From contig CAJTJV010000003.1 in NCBI GenBank assembly GCA_910576775.1, forward strand, positions 107,772 through 171,771: DNA of 64,000 nucleotides, read 5' to 3'. The position numbers and the translations under genes are program-made. How positions within the stretch are numbered: the stretch's first letter is position 1; every line of letters starts with the position of its first letter. Origin of the DNA: an uncultured Muribaculaceae bacterium. Lineage in GTDB: Bacteria > Bacteroidota > Bacteroidia > Bacteroidales > Muribaculaceae. The notes beneath the pieces were generated by a model. That model was given only the letters and a program-made list of their open reading frames with translations. It did not search any database and was not told the origin of the DNA. Shown here piece by piece: positions 55,485 to 63,771 of this stretch.

Positions 55485-56138
55485 TCAGAAATTATAACCG
55501 AGTGTAACAGCTACAGTATTGCGGTATATCCTTATCTTTTTATCATGATTGCCATATGATGCAAGCGGAGTGAAATTTACACCTCCTGTTATTCCTACAT
55601 AATAGCTCTCGGCAAAAGTAGTGCTCAGCGATATATGCCATCCGGCATCCACATGCCTCCATCCATGATCAAAAAGACTGATCTTCTTATCCGGCACAGG
55701 TACGGGAGCGCTAAGATTCGGGTCGAGATTCTGCTGCGCTGAAATATTCACGTTCAGATAAGGGCCTGTGCTGACAGACATCCGCCACCGGTCGGCAACG
55801 TCAAAATTATATCCCACTGCCAAGGGAATCCTGAACCCGTATATTTTTGCGGAGCCTTCATAGAAATAATTGTCATCGAAAGTAATAAGGCTACGCGAAC
55901 TCATTGCAGTATAATAAAACATCAGTCCCGGCTCGAAAAAGAATCTTTTCGGCAGGATGATATTGGCAACCGCTCCCGCAGAAAATCCGGAGCCTACTTT
56001 ATAGGGATTTTTATCTGCTGTAGGGAAACTTACATCCATCGACAGACGAGCGCCCCACGTTACCTTCTGCTCCTGCGCGGAAAGCATGCAGACGGCAAAG
56101 GCAACACACAATATTGAGATAAGAAGTTTACGAGGCAT
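55485..56138 (-). CDS. PorT-like outer-membrane beta-barrel protein
   Basis: 217 residues from the ATG at 56138 (MPRKLLISILCVAFAVCMLSAQ, a signal peptide). Alternating strands such as VTWGARLSMDVSF, FFFEPGLMFYYTAM, FRIPLAVGYNFDVADRWRMSVSTGPYLNV and a C-terminal VTLGYNF, ending in phenylalanine, fit the small eight-strand OMP_b-brl/PorT family. No specific function is known. It is divergent from the histidine kinase gene, with about 175 bases between the starts. Confidence 0.85.
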   Translation of the reverse strand: MPRKLLISILCVAFAVCMLSAQEQKVTWGARLSMDVSFPTADKNPYKVGSGFSAGAVANIILPKRFFFEPGLMFYYTAMSSRSLITFDDNYFYEGSAKIYGFRIPLAVGYNFDVADRWRMSVSTGPYLNVNISAQQNLDPNLSAPVPVPDKKISLFDHGWRHVDAGWHISLSTTFAESYYVGITGGVNFTPLASYGNHDKKIRIYRNTVAVTLGYNF

Positions 56139-56265
56139 ATCAAGTATATTTTTATCTATAATACACTCCTGCACACGCTTTGGTTCGCATTTCAGTCACA
56201 AACTATCTCCGGTACTGCGGTTGCAATCTGCCGGTCGGCAAAATTCGTCCTTTAGTCGATTTTTC

Positions 56266-56297
56266 TTTGGCAAGGTTCTTCAGAATGCTTACATTTG
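56266..56297 (+). promoter_or_regulatory. Complete -33/-7 promoter of the LytS-like kinase
   Basis: TTTG (56266-56269), 20 bases, TACATTTG (56290-56297): both boxes and the spacing match the Bacteroidetes consensus. It predicts a leader of only about ten bases before the ATG at 56314. Confidence 0.7.
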
Positions 56298-56313
56298 CAG
56301 AAAATCGCAATCA

Positions 56314-57390
56314 ATGTGCGCCATGGAACCACAGACAGCAAGACGACGTTTTCTCGGAGTATCTTCGCACGTCCTTCTAATCACAATTCTTTTTATCCTT
56401 CCGGAGCTTGTAATGGCAATGGTGCTCCCCCACCGACGCAGCTTCGGTTTTAACAGTGCCCTCTACATCAAGACCGCCGTTTTCATAGCATCGTTCTATA
56501 TAAACTATTTTCTTATTATCGACAAGACAATAGGGAAAAGTGTCTCAAGCCGTCAGGTTGTAAAATTTGTATTATGGAATCTGCTTCTTGTCACGGTTGC
56601 CCTATTCGTTTGCTTCCTTGTCTCCAGATACAATTATACCAGAAAACATCAGGCTCCATTGGCCGACTGGGGATTCATTCTGAGAATCCTCACATTCCTG
56701 CTTCGCGACGCTGTAATGATTATCCTCACCATCGGCCTGGCTGTCGCCTTGCGCCTGTCGGCTAAATGGCAGGATATCCAACGACAGAAACAGGAATTGA
56801 TTGCCGCGCAACGCGATTCAGAGCTTGCCGGCCTCAAGAGCCAGCTTAATCCACATTTTCTTTTCAATACCCTCAACACAATCTATGCCCTTATCGCCAT
56901 CGACGGCGACAAAGCCCAAAAAGCCGTTCATCAGCTTTCTGCTCTTCTACGCTATATGCTTTATGACGACGACCAGCAGGTAGAACTGAAAAAAGAATGC
57001 GCTTTCGTTGAAAACTATGTTGCTCTGATGCGCATGCGTGTTGTAAAACGTCCGATAATTGTTGAAATCAATCTGGGAAAGCACGCTGAAACCCAGATAC
57101 CGAGTCTATTGTTCATCCCCTTGGTAGAAAACGCTTTCAAATACGGAACCAAATCACCCGACAACGCACCGGTAGAAATATCCATCACAGCCGAAAACGA
57201 TACTCTTGTATGCCGTACACGTAATTCATTTATCAACGGAAACAATGACTCTGATGACGAACGACGGAACTCCGGTATCGGACTCGCCAATCTGCGCCGA
57301 CGCCTCACGCTTATCTACGGGAACAAAGCATGTCTGAGCACAAGCGTCAATGGAAATATCTTTTCTTCACGACTCACCGTACCATTATGA
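56314..57390 (+). CDS. LytS-type sensor histidine kinase
   Basis: 358 residues from the ATG at 56314; the ATG at 56323 is an alternative start. The membrane part has four predicted helices (VLLITILFILPELVMAMV, YIKTAVFIASFYINYFLII, VLWNLLLVTVALFVCFLV, DAVMIILTIGLAVAL). The His_kinase domain contains LKSQLNPHFLFNTLNTIYAL, with the phosphorylated His181, LLRYMLY, and PLVENAFKYG and GIGLANLRRRL for ATP binding. It has no periplasmic sensor domain. It overlaps the response regulator by four bases (ATGA) and is its cognate kinase. Confidence 0.94.
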   Translation: MCAMEPQTARRRFLGVSSHVLLITILFILPELVMAMVLPHRRSFGFNSALYIKTAVFIASFYINYFLIIDKTIGKSVSSRQVVKFVLWNLLLVTVALFVCFLVSRYNYTRKHQAPLADWGFILRILTFLLRDAVMIILTIGLAVALRLSAKWQDIQRQKQELIAAQRDSELAGLKSQLNPHFLFNTLNTIYALIAIDGDKAQKAVHQLSALLRYMLYDDDQQVELKKECAFVENYVALMRMRVVKRPIIVEINLGKHAETQIPSLLFIPLVENAFKYGTKSPDNAPVEISITAENDTLVCRTRNSFINGNNDSDDERRNSGIGLANLRRRLTLIYGNKACLSTSVNGNIFSSRLTVPL

Positions 57391-58094
57391 TCAGCAACCC
57401 GATAGAATGTCTTGTTGTCGACGATGAACCGCTGGCGGCATCACTTATAAGCTCTTATGTAGAGCGCACTCCGTTCCTTCATCTTGTGGGACAGACACAT
57501 AGCGCAGAATCGGCACTTGAAATCCTGTCAGCCTCCCAAATAGACCTTATATTCCTCGACATACGTATGCCGGGGCTGTCAGGAATGCAACTCGCGCGTC
57601 TGATTCCGGCACACACAAGAATAGTGTTCACAACCGCATATTCCGACCATGCCGTAGAGGGTTTCAGAGTAAATGCACTCGATTATCTTCTCAAACCTGT
57701 AAGCTATGAAGAATTTCTCGAAGCCGCCAAAAGAGCCAAAAACACATTGACTCTGAATGCCGCGCCACTCCGGCTACCCGTAAAATCACATATTCTCGTA
57801 AAAAGCGAATACCGCCTTCTCCGTATAGAGCTTTCAAACGTCCTATACATAGAAGGGCTCAAAGACTATGTAAAGATTTATCTTGCCGACGAGCATAACC
57901 CCGTTTTATCGCTTATGAGCATCAAAAGTCTTGAGGAAGAACTACCGGACAGTTTTATGCGTGTTCACCGGTCGTTTATCGTCAATATCGAAAGAATCAA
58001 AATTATAGAACGCAACAGCATAATTCTTGGCGACAGAGCTATTCCGGTCTCCGAAAGCTATAAAGCCCAGTTTTTACATAAAATACAGAATTAA
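57387..58094 (+). CDS. LytTR-family response regulator
   Basis: 235 residues from the ATG at 57387, which overlaps the kinase stop (ATGA); a longer upstream frame (to 57330) lies within the kinase gene. Receiver domain: ECLVVDDEPLAA at the start, LIFLDIRMPGLSG with the phosphorylated Asp58, FTTAYSD and YLLKPVS. The LytTR DNA-binding domain (about 135-235) shows YIEGLKDYVKIYL, FMRVHRSFIVNIERI and IPVSESYK. LytTR regulators bind direct repeats. In Bacteroidetes they often control envelope or polysaccharide functions, but the targets here are unknown. The SGNH hydrolase gene follows 22 bases later. Confidence 0.95.
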   Translation: MISNPIECLVVDDEPLAASLISSYVERTPFLHLVGQTHSAESALEILSASQIDLIFLDIRMPGLSGMQLARLIPAHTRIVFTTAYSDHAVEGFRVNALDYLLKPVSYEEFLEAAKRAKNTLTLNAAPLRLPVKSHILVKSEYRLLRIELSNVLYIEGLKDYVKIYLADEHNPVLSLMSIKSLEEELPDSFMRVHRSFIVNIERIKIIERNSIILGDRAIPVSESYKAQFLHKIQN

Positions 58095-58116
58095 CCGTCA
58101 AAACCATATATTAAAA

Positions 58117-59205
58117 ATGAAAGTTCACATCCTCACTCTCGTAGCCTTTATAGCTGCACTATGCTGTCAGGCTGCCGAAAAGAAACAACTCACTTATACC
58201 GATGCTTCGGAACTGACGATTGTCAACAGGGCGCAGGCCGACTGCCCCCCGCTCCAGAGACTCGATGTCAACAAATATCCGGATCTTACCAAAACGGTAA
58301 GGTACTACTATTCCTTTCCTACGGGCATGGCAATTCGTTTCCGTACCAACAGCCCTACTATAGCAGCCCGTTGGGAAACCGACGGCGGAACCAAAAGCAA
58401 CAATTGCACACCCACTGCAGAGAACGGTCTCGACCTTTATATCAAACGCAACGGCAAATGGATTTTCGCAAATGTAGGACGCCCCAAGTTCAACGGTACC
58501 GAACATAAGTACACTCTTGTGGCCGACATGGACACCACCACCAAGGAATGTATGCTTTATCTGCCTCTCTGCGCTGTGCTCAAAAACCTCGAGATAGGTG
58601 TGGAAAACGGTGCCGTGATAGAAGCATCGGAAAACAAGCCTGAAGCAAAAATCGTATTCGTAGGCTCGAGCTATACGCACGGCATAGGAGCAAGTCGTGC
58701 GGGCCTTACTTTCCCGGCGATACTAAGCCGCCGCATGAATATCGACGCACCCAATCTCGGCGCCAGCGGACAATGTAAAATCGAACAGTTTTTCGCCCAT
58801 GTGATATGTGACACTCAGGCAGATGCCTTTGTAATAGACCCGTTTTCCAACCCGACGGCCGAAATGATAGGAGAACGGCTAATACCATTCATCGAAACCA
58901 TACGCAAGTGTCACCCTGAGACACCATTGATTTTCTTGCAGACTCAGATACGCGAGAGCACAAACTTTTCCAGAAAGGTACGGGAATCAGAGTTCGGCAA
59001 ACGAAAGGCTGCATGCGAACAGATGCTGAAAGCCATGCAGCAGTTTCCCAATATCTACTTTATAAATCCGGGAATGTCGATTGGAGCGAACCACGAAGCG
59101 TCATGCGACGGCATCCATCCGAGCGACCTCGGAATAATGCACATTGTGGAGACCTTGCAGCCTGAACTCGAAGCTATTCTTATATCGGAAGGAATACTCA
59201 AATAA
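58117..59205 (+). CDS. SGNH/GDSL esterase with N-terminal GxDLY domain
   Basis: 362 residues from the ATG at 58117 (MKVHILTLVAFIAALCCQAAEKK, signal peptide). The N-terminal beta-domain (about 30-180) carries ENGLDLYIKRNGKW, the GxDLY motif that precedes some SGNH hydrolases. The hydrolase domain has block I as VFVGSSYTHG, with nucleophile Ser185 and Ser in place of the usual Asp of GDS, block III GASG, and the catalytic dyad in CDGIHPSD (Asp331, His334). Such enzymes remove O-acyl groups, usually acetyl, from carbohydrates in the periplasm. It may belong to the LytTR operon. Confidence 0.88.
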   Translation: MKVHILTLVAFIAALCCQAAEKKQLTYTDASELTIVNRAQADCPPLQRLDVNKYPDLTKTVRYYYSFPTGMAIRFRTNSPTIAARWETDGGTKSNNCTPTAENGLDLYIKRNGKWIFANVGRPKFNGTEHKYTLVADMDTTTKECMLYLPLCAVLKNLEIGVENGAVIEASENKPEAKIVFVGSSYTHGIGASRAGLTFPAILSRRMNIDAPNLGASGQCKIEQFFAHVICDTQADAFVIDPFSNPTAEMIGERLIPFIETIRKCHPETPLIFLQTQIRESTNFSRKVRESEFGKRKAACEQMLKAMQQFPNIYFINPGMSIGANHEASCDGIHPSDLGIMHIVETLQPELEAILISEGILK

Positions 59206-59219
59206 AATACTGATATAGA

Positions 59220-59261
59220 AAATCCCGCCGCAATTGATGATGTCAACTGCCGGCGGGATTT
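59220..59261. terminator. Bidirectional terminator between the esterase and porin genes
   Basis: AAATCCCGCCG (59220-59230) pairs perfectly with CGGCGGGATTT (59251-59261). It separates two convergent genes, and both ends are A/T-rich. Confidence 0.85.
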
Positions 59262-59282
59262 GTTGTATCAATCAATGGTTCT

Positions 59283-60311
59283 TCAGAATGAAAGTATCAG
59301 CCCTGCAACGAGTTTGTCGTTATATGTAGGAGAGATTTCAGTAACATCATCGTCGTAGAAATACTGTTCGTAGTTAAGCCGAAAATTAAGGAACAAGGAT
59401 TTATACGCGTAATGGGCTGTAGCTCCGAAAGTGAGACGGCTGCAAGGTTTTATATAAGAGTTGTCGGTGATACCATCGAAACGAGCCTGCACGGACATAC
59501 GATTGGCAAATTTCCATTTCACAGGCATTCCGTAATCCACAAAAAAATCATAGGCATGACGCGAAGGCGTCGCATCCGTATATTTACGGTAGATATACTC
59601 GCCTTCAATAAACCAGTTGGAATCAGACCACGACAACGAAGCATTCGCCTGATTATAGCGAGGCGAACCGTCCTTACCGCCCTTTACCCGTGATTGAAAA
59701 GCTACCTCGGGTTTGAATCCCGCATTGTAATAGTTGGCTTTTATACTATATGTCAGCTGCGAATTCCATTCTACATGGCTTATCTTATCCGAACCGTTGA
59801 AAACACCGCCTTCAAAATAAAGAGTTGTCTTCGGAACCTTATAACCCGCTTTCACGCCTACCGACCTCAGATTACCGAGATTGGCAAGAAGACCAACATC
59901 GGCAAAATGATAATCTCCGGGCTTGCGTGACGATTCCACACTGAAAGGCACACGCATCTGGCCGGCAAAGATCTGCAACCCGTCTATCGGCGAAATCCTT
60001 GCATATGCATCCAGAATGGAGATTTTGCCTCTGTCGCATAGATCAACCTGCAGATAGTAATCCACTTTCGGGAGTATGAATCCTCCGGCACTGAGACGGG
60101 CATTACGCACCATGAACTTGCTCTGCCCGGTAGCTGTCGACCACTCGTAGAATGTCCTGAGTACTCCATGGAAATTCGGAACATATTTCCATGGCTTTGC
60201 AGTTGCCGTAGTATCAATATCGCCGTCGGTTATCTCCACTGACGCAAAAGAAATATGCGCGGAAGCAATAAATGCCACAACAACAGCCAGAACCCTGTAT
60301 TTTATTGTCAT
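59283..60311 (-). CDS. OprO/OprP-like phosphate-selective porin family protein
   Basis: 342 residues. Signal peptide (VLAVVVAFIASAHISFA), then an acidic N-terminal segment and beta-strands typical of the porin family: VRNARLSAGGFILPKVDYYLQVDLCDRG, LDAYARISPIDGLQIFAGQMRVPFSVE, then antiparallel strands to a C-terminal LVAGLILSF. The R-x-R-L...G pattern and the 'GQ.RVPFS' block are characteristic. It would form a beta-barrel pore in the outer membrane, probably for anions, although selectivity is unproven. It is the last gene of a four-gene minus-strand envelope operon. Confidence 0.86.
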   Translation of the reverse strand: MTIKYRVLAVVVAFIASAHISFASVEITDGDIDTTATAKPWKYVPNFHGVLRTFYEWSTATGQSKFMVRNARLSAGGFILPKVDYYLQVDLCDRGKISILDAYARISPIDGLQIFAGQMRVPFSVESSRKPGDYHFADVGLLANLGNLRSVGVKAGYKVPKTTLYFEGGVFNGSDKISHVEWNSQLTYSIKANYYNAGFKPEVAFQSRVKGGKDGSPRYNQANASLSWSDSNWFIEGEYIYRKYTDATPSRHAYDFFVDYGMPVKWKFANRMSVQARFDGITDNSYIKPCSRLTFGATAHYAYKSLFLNFRLNYEQYFYDDDVTEISPTYNDKLVAGLILSF

Positions 60312-60320
60312 AGATCTGTT

Positions 60321-61883
60321 TTAATAGTCATAGATAAGTTCGAAATCATCGAGATAGAGTGTAGAACCGTTGCCTCCGGTGAAGAAATCGCCATACTTGC
60401 TGGCAGAACCTACACAAAGGATATAGGTCGGCTTGCGATCAGTGGATGTATATTTCAGTTCGAATTCGAATGGCACATAATTCTGAATCGGCTGCGATAT
60501 TTCCATCTTACCATATGCCACAACATAATCTCCCTTCGGGTCGAAAAGATGCCTGTCGGCAGGCGCTGTACGGATTTCGAAAGGTTCGGCACTATCAATC
60601 AGAGCCACCCATATTATGGCAGTATCCGGCTGACCGATAAGTCTGGAATAGTCTTCGGAAGCATGCGATATGTTTGTCTGCTTGTATTTGCACTGGCCGC
60701 GAAGCTTTACGGGACGCTCGGACATCGGCCTCCCGAACGACAGCACACCATTTGTTCCGACGGTACGGACGTAGGATCCGGCGAAAATGTTACCTGCGGC
60801 AATCTTGCCAAGCATTCCGATGCCGACAAAGCGTGTTTCAAGTTGCGCGGCCCATCCGGAACCCGTAGGGGTGTCTTCTGTCGGCGTCGTGTTGGAATTT
60901 CCAAGTGTTACGGCACCTTTGTTACCTGTTCCCCAGAAAGGATCTCCATTTTCTTTCCACGGACACCATATCTTGCCGTCGAGCCACCAGCTGTCAAAAT
61001 CGCTGTTCGGCATCTGCGGGGTGGATCCGGTAGTAAAATCTTTTATTTCTCCTGTCAGTTCTTCGCTATAAACGCGGGCCTGATATGCAGTCTGCGGGCT
61101 GAGGTGGCATATCCGGCCTGTAAAGTTACCTCCACTGACAGTAATTTCGGATGATGGAAGCCTTGTCCATTCTTCCGTTCCAGCTATGCGGTATTCTACA
61201 CCGCATTCCTTGCCGGCCTCACCGACACCATTCACCCACGCCACACAACTCCAAGCATCTACACTTTCAGTACGCAACGCCACATCCACAATCTCTGTAT
61301 AGATTGTCCATTTATGAGTTCGTCCGTATGCCTCTACATCGATTTCAAAAGGATCGCGGCCATCGAATACGAGATTATCGAGAGAGGGTGTATATGTACT
61401 GCCAATCGGACCAAGTTTAGCTTTGGCGACCTTGATTCTATCAATAGGTTGTGACTCTCCTACATACACAATGATACGGCGCGACGGCACATCAATGACT
61501 GAGGTTCCTATCTGGCCTTCCACCTCGAAATAACGTTCTATAGTCTGGTTGGCGATAATCTTCCATGTATATTCCTGATACAGACTGAGAGTTACAGGAA
61601 AAGGCTTTGAAAGATCGATATTATCGTCCAGTACATCTCCGATTATAGAGGCTCCGGGGGTGAGCGAATATCCCATCACACGCACTGATGATATGTCGAC
61701 CTGCTCAGGGAACGCGACTGTAGCCGTCATTGCAATACTGTCGAGTATAGTGCCTCCGTCCTGTCCTTTAAGTTCCAGAGTCAGAAAATTGGCCTGAATG
61801 CGGGGATAAGGTATGTCGTTGGCGATACATCCCTGTAGAAGAGCGGCTGCAATCAGCAAATACAAATATACTGTACGTTTCAT
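60321..61883 (-). CDS. PCMD-domain lipoprotein
   Basis: 520 residues. Lipoprotein signal with Cys19 (LLQGCIAND). Two Ig-like repeats occupy about 30-215 and a fibronectin-like stretch (VEYRIAGTEEWTRLP...SPQTAYQARVYS) lies near 220-300. The C-terminal 230 residues are the putative carbohydrate metabolism domain (PCMD), with DSWWLDGKIWCPWKENGDPFWGTG and TLYLDDFELIYDY. The fold resembles carbohydrate-binding modules. In Bacteroidetes such proteins are often produced beside barrel proteins. Its ATG overlaps the stop of the upstream barrel gene by four bases. Confidence 0.85.
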   Translation of the reverse strand: MKRTVYLYLLIAAALLQGCIANDIPYPRIQANFLTLELKGQDGGTILDSIAMTATVAFPEQVDISSVRVMGYSLTPGASIIGDVLDDNIDLSKPFPVTLSLYQEYTWKIIANQTIERYFEVEGQIGTSVIDVPSRRIIVYVGESQPIDRIKVAKAKLGPIGSTYTPSLDNLVFDGRDPFEIDVEAYGRTHKWTIYTEIVDVALRTESVDAWSCVAWVNGVGEAGKECGVEYRIAGTEEWTRLPSSEITVSGGNFTGRICHLSPQTAYQARVYSEELTGEIKDFTTGSTPQMPNSDFDSWWLDGKIWCPWKENGDPFWGTGNKGAVTLGNSNTTPTEDTPTGSGWAAQLETRFVGIGMLGKIAAGNIFAGSYVRTVGTNGVLSFGRPMSERPVKLRGQCKYKQTNISHASEDYSRLIGQPDTAIIWVALIDSAEPFEIRTAPADRHLFDPKGDYVVAYGKMEISQPIQNYVPFEFELKYTSTDRKPTYILCVGSASKYGDFFTGGNGSTLYLDDFELIYDY

Positions 61884-62725
61884 ATCACTACCATCAGACC
61901 GAAATTGATATTGAAAATATTGAATCTGAAATTAGCACCCGACGTCACACGCGAGCCATCTGGGACTCCATCGGTAGTCTGGTCTTCCTTGCGCCAGTTC
62001 AGGCCGAACACGCCGAACGAAAGATTGAACGACACATAGTCCTGTAGAAACACGCATACACCGGGGCTGAAATTAAGAGCGCCCTGCGTCACTATGGTAC
62101 GCGTATCACGCGGGACATTATTATACAGACGCTTGAACCGCGACGAACCGGTGCCAAACGAAAGATCGACCTCATTGAACACGCCGAAGCGTCCGCTGCG
62201 GTCAAGCCCGACATAATGTCGATAGAATGTCGATACAGAAAGGCTCTGCTGATAATAGCTCACATCATGGAGCGAGAAACTCAAATCCTCGTTCAGATCC
62301 AAGGAGAGGTTGTTCAGGTCGGCTATACCGCGCGAATAGTTGAATTTGAGTCCGACGGCGGTGTTATGACGGACAAAATAGGAGAGGAAGGGCTTGATGG
62401 AGAAGATTTTTCCTTTGATATCAACATCTTTGAGAATCGAAAGCAGCTGAATATCTTCCGTGGCAAGTTCTCCATATGATGCGGTAAGACCGAAACTCCA
62501 TTTACCTTTTGGAATGAAGATATAATTGAACAGACCGCGGTCGAAACGACCGAAATTACGTTCCGGAATCACAACGAGCGTGGTATCTCCTTGAATCACC
62601 ACATGTTCTATGCTGTCGGCGTTGAATGGCCTGAGCTTCTTCCTGACAATACTTTGGGCAGCTGCCGGCATCGCAACGTATAATAACACTGCCGCCGCAA
62701 TAATTGCTTTTATCACTTTCTTCAT
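61880..62725 (-). CDS. Outer-membrane beta-barrel protein, paralogue A
   Basis: 281 residues with a signal peptide (MKKVIKAIIAAAVLLYVAMPAAAQ). After a spacer comes a barrel with KGKWSFGLTASYGEL, FSIKPFLSYFVRHNTAVGLKFNYSRG, FYRHYVGLDRSGRFGVFNEVDLSFGTG and INFGLMVVI at the C-terminus. It aligns with the next gene upstream in the operon: VPKGAW / IPKGKW, SRFGLFNEVQV / GRFGVFNEVDL and NYSAIEVNVGVLGFNY / DYVSFNLSFGVFGLNW. The two are therefore tandem duplicates. It overlaps the PCMD gene by four bases. Confidence 0.84.
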   Translation of the reverse strand: MKKVIKAIIAAAVLLYVAMPAAAQSIVRKKLRPFNADSIEHVVIQGDTTLVVIPERNFGRFDRGLFNYIFIPKGKWSFGLTASYGELATEDIQLLSILKDVDIKGKIFSIKPFLSYFVRHNTAVGLKFNYSRGIADLNNLSLDLNEDLSFSLHDVSYYQQSLSVSTFYRHYVGLDRSGRFGVFNEVDLSFGTGSSRFKRLYNNVPRDTRTIVTQGALNFSPGVCVFLQDYVSFNLSFGVFGLNWRKEDQTTDGVPDGSRVTSGANFRFNIFNINFGLMVVI

Positions 62726-62728
62726 GGC

Positions 62729-63475
62729 TTAGATATAGAACATCACTCCAAAAGTGATAGAAAAAAGGTTGACTTTGAAATTCGCTTTCTGCGTATGACG
62801 GTTGGCGATATATATCTGGTCGGTCGTCGAGCGCGTATGATTATAATTGAATCCGAGTACGCCTACATTCACCTCAATGGCAGAATAATTGTTCAGAAAC
62901 ACCGCCAAACCGGGAGCGAGGCCGACATTGAGCTGAAAGTTACGCTCAAATGTGCCCGACAGATTGTCGCCCGAGCCATTGCAGAGTTTTGACTGGCCGC
63001 CACCCAATTGCACCTGCACTTCATTGAAAAGACCGAAACGCGTGCTACGTCCAAGGCTCATGTACACTCGGAAAAGACCGGTTCCAAAATAATTGTGACT
63101 GATGCTATAAAGATTGTCGACATTATAGGATGTCTCCGAGTCGAGCACAATATCGGCGCTGTTGAGGCGGGTACGCTGACGGTTGTAAGAGAAGCGGGCG
63201 CCGGCAGTGAGATTGTCCTTGAAGCAGAACATCAGCGTCGGGCTTACCTTAAATGAGTACGTATCGCCGTCAATATTCTCAAAAATCAGAAACTGGTAAT
63301 GATCCTGATTCGATTGCGAGTAGCTGACGCTTACACCTGCCACCCAGGCACCCTTGGGCACAAAGGAAACCTGCTCGAGATGTCGCTTGTACTCCTGCTG
63401 AGCCTGTGCGCGGTAGCCGGGAAGCATAGCGCCAAACATTGCCAGTACAAGCAGTAACCTCTTTATCTTATACAT
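62729..63475 (-). CDS. Outer-membrane beta-barrel protein, paralogue B
   Basis: 248 residues with a signal peptide (MYKIKRLLLVLAMFGAMLPGYRAQAQ). It is the first gene of the minus-strand operon. It shares the barrel blocks with paralogue A (FVPKGAWVAGVSVSYSQS, SPTLMFCFKDNLTAGARFSYNRQR, STRFGLFNEVQVQLGGGQSK, FSITFGVMFYI) but lacks the N-terminal spacer. Each copy is followed by a gap of three bases or by an overlap. Function unknown. No clear TAnnTTTG promoter is visible upstream. Confidence 0.84.
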   Translation of the reverse strand: MYKIKRLLLVLAMFGAMLPGYRAQAQQEYKRHLEQVSFVPKGAWVAGVSVSYSQSNQDHYQFLIFENIDGDTYSFKVSPTLMFCFKDNLTAGARFSYNRQRTRLNSADIVLDSETSYNVDNLYSISHNYFGTGLFRVYMSLGRSTRFGLFNEVQVQLGGGQSKLCNGSGDNLSGTFERNFQLNVGLAPGLAVFLNNYSAIEVNVGVLGFNYNHTRSTTDQIYIANRHTQKANFKVNLFSITFGVMFYI

Positions 63476-63771
63476 GCGTAATGCGGTTATAGTTGTTTAG
63501 TCTTAGGATTAGTTTTGCCTTTTATTGCAAATTTTTGGTAAAGTTACTAATTATTTTCCAATCGACAACAACATACGTCTACACTCATATATCCGGAATC
63601 ACGGCTCTTTCATTTAAGATTGCGTTGCAATCTAAGGAATAGTGCTATTTTATAGCACGGAGTAATACGACAGCAAGGAGCCTTTATCTCTGATTTTCAA
63701 CAAAATAGATGCTTAAAAATTTGACCAAGCAATAGGTTTTTCGTAACTTTATAGGTGACAATCAATAAGTT
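63476..63771. other. Intergenic region upstream of the last operon
   Basis: 296 AT-rich bases between divergent genes. It contains two adjacent perfect hairpins (63617-63633 and 63642-63658; separate entry) and a degenerate -7-like TAACTTTA at 63744-63751 before the rightmost open frame. I see no further gene. Confidence 0.6.
63617..63658. repeat. Two adjacent perfect small hairpins
   Basis: AGATTGC-GTT-GCAATCT (63617-63633) and GTGCTAT-TTT-ATAGCAC (63642-63658) each have a seven-base perfect stem and a three-base loop, separated by eight bases. They are not followed by a T-run, so a terminator role is unlikely. Confidence 0.6.
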
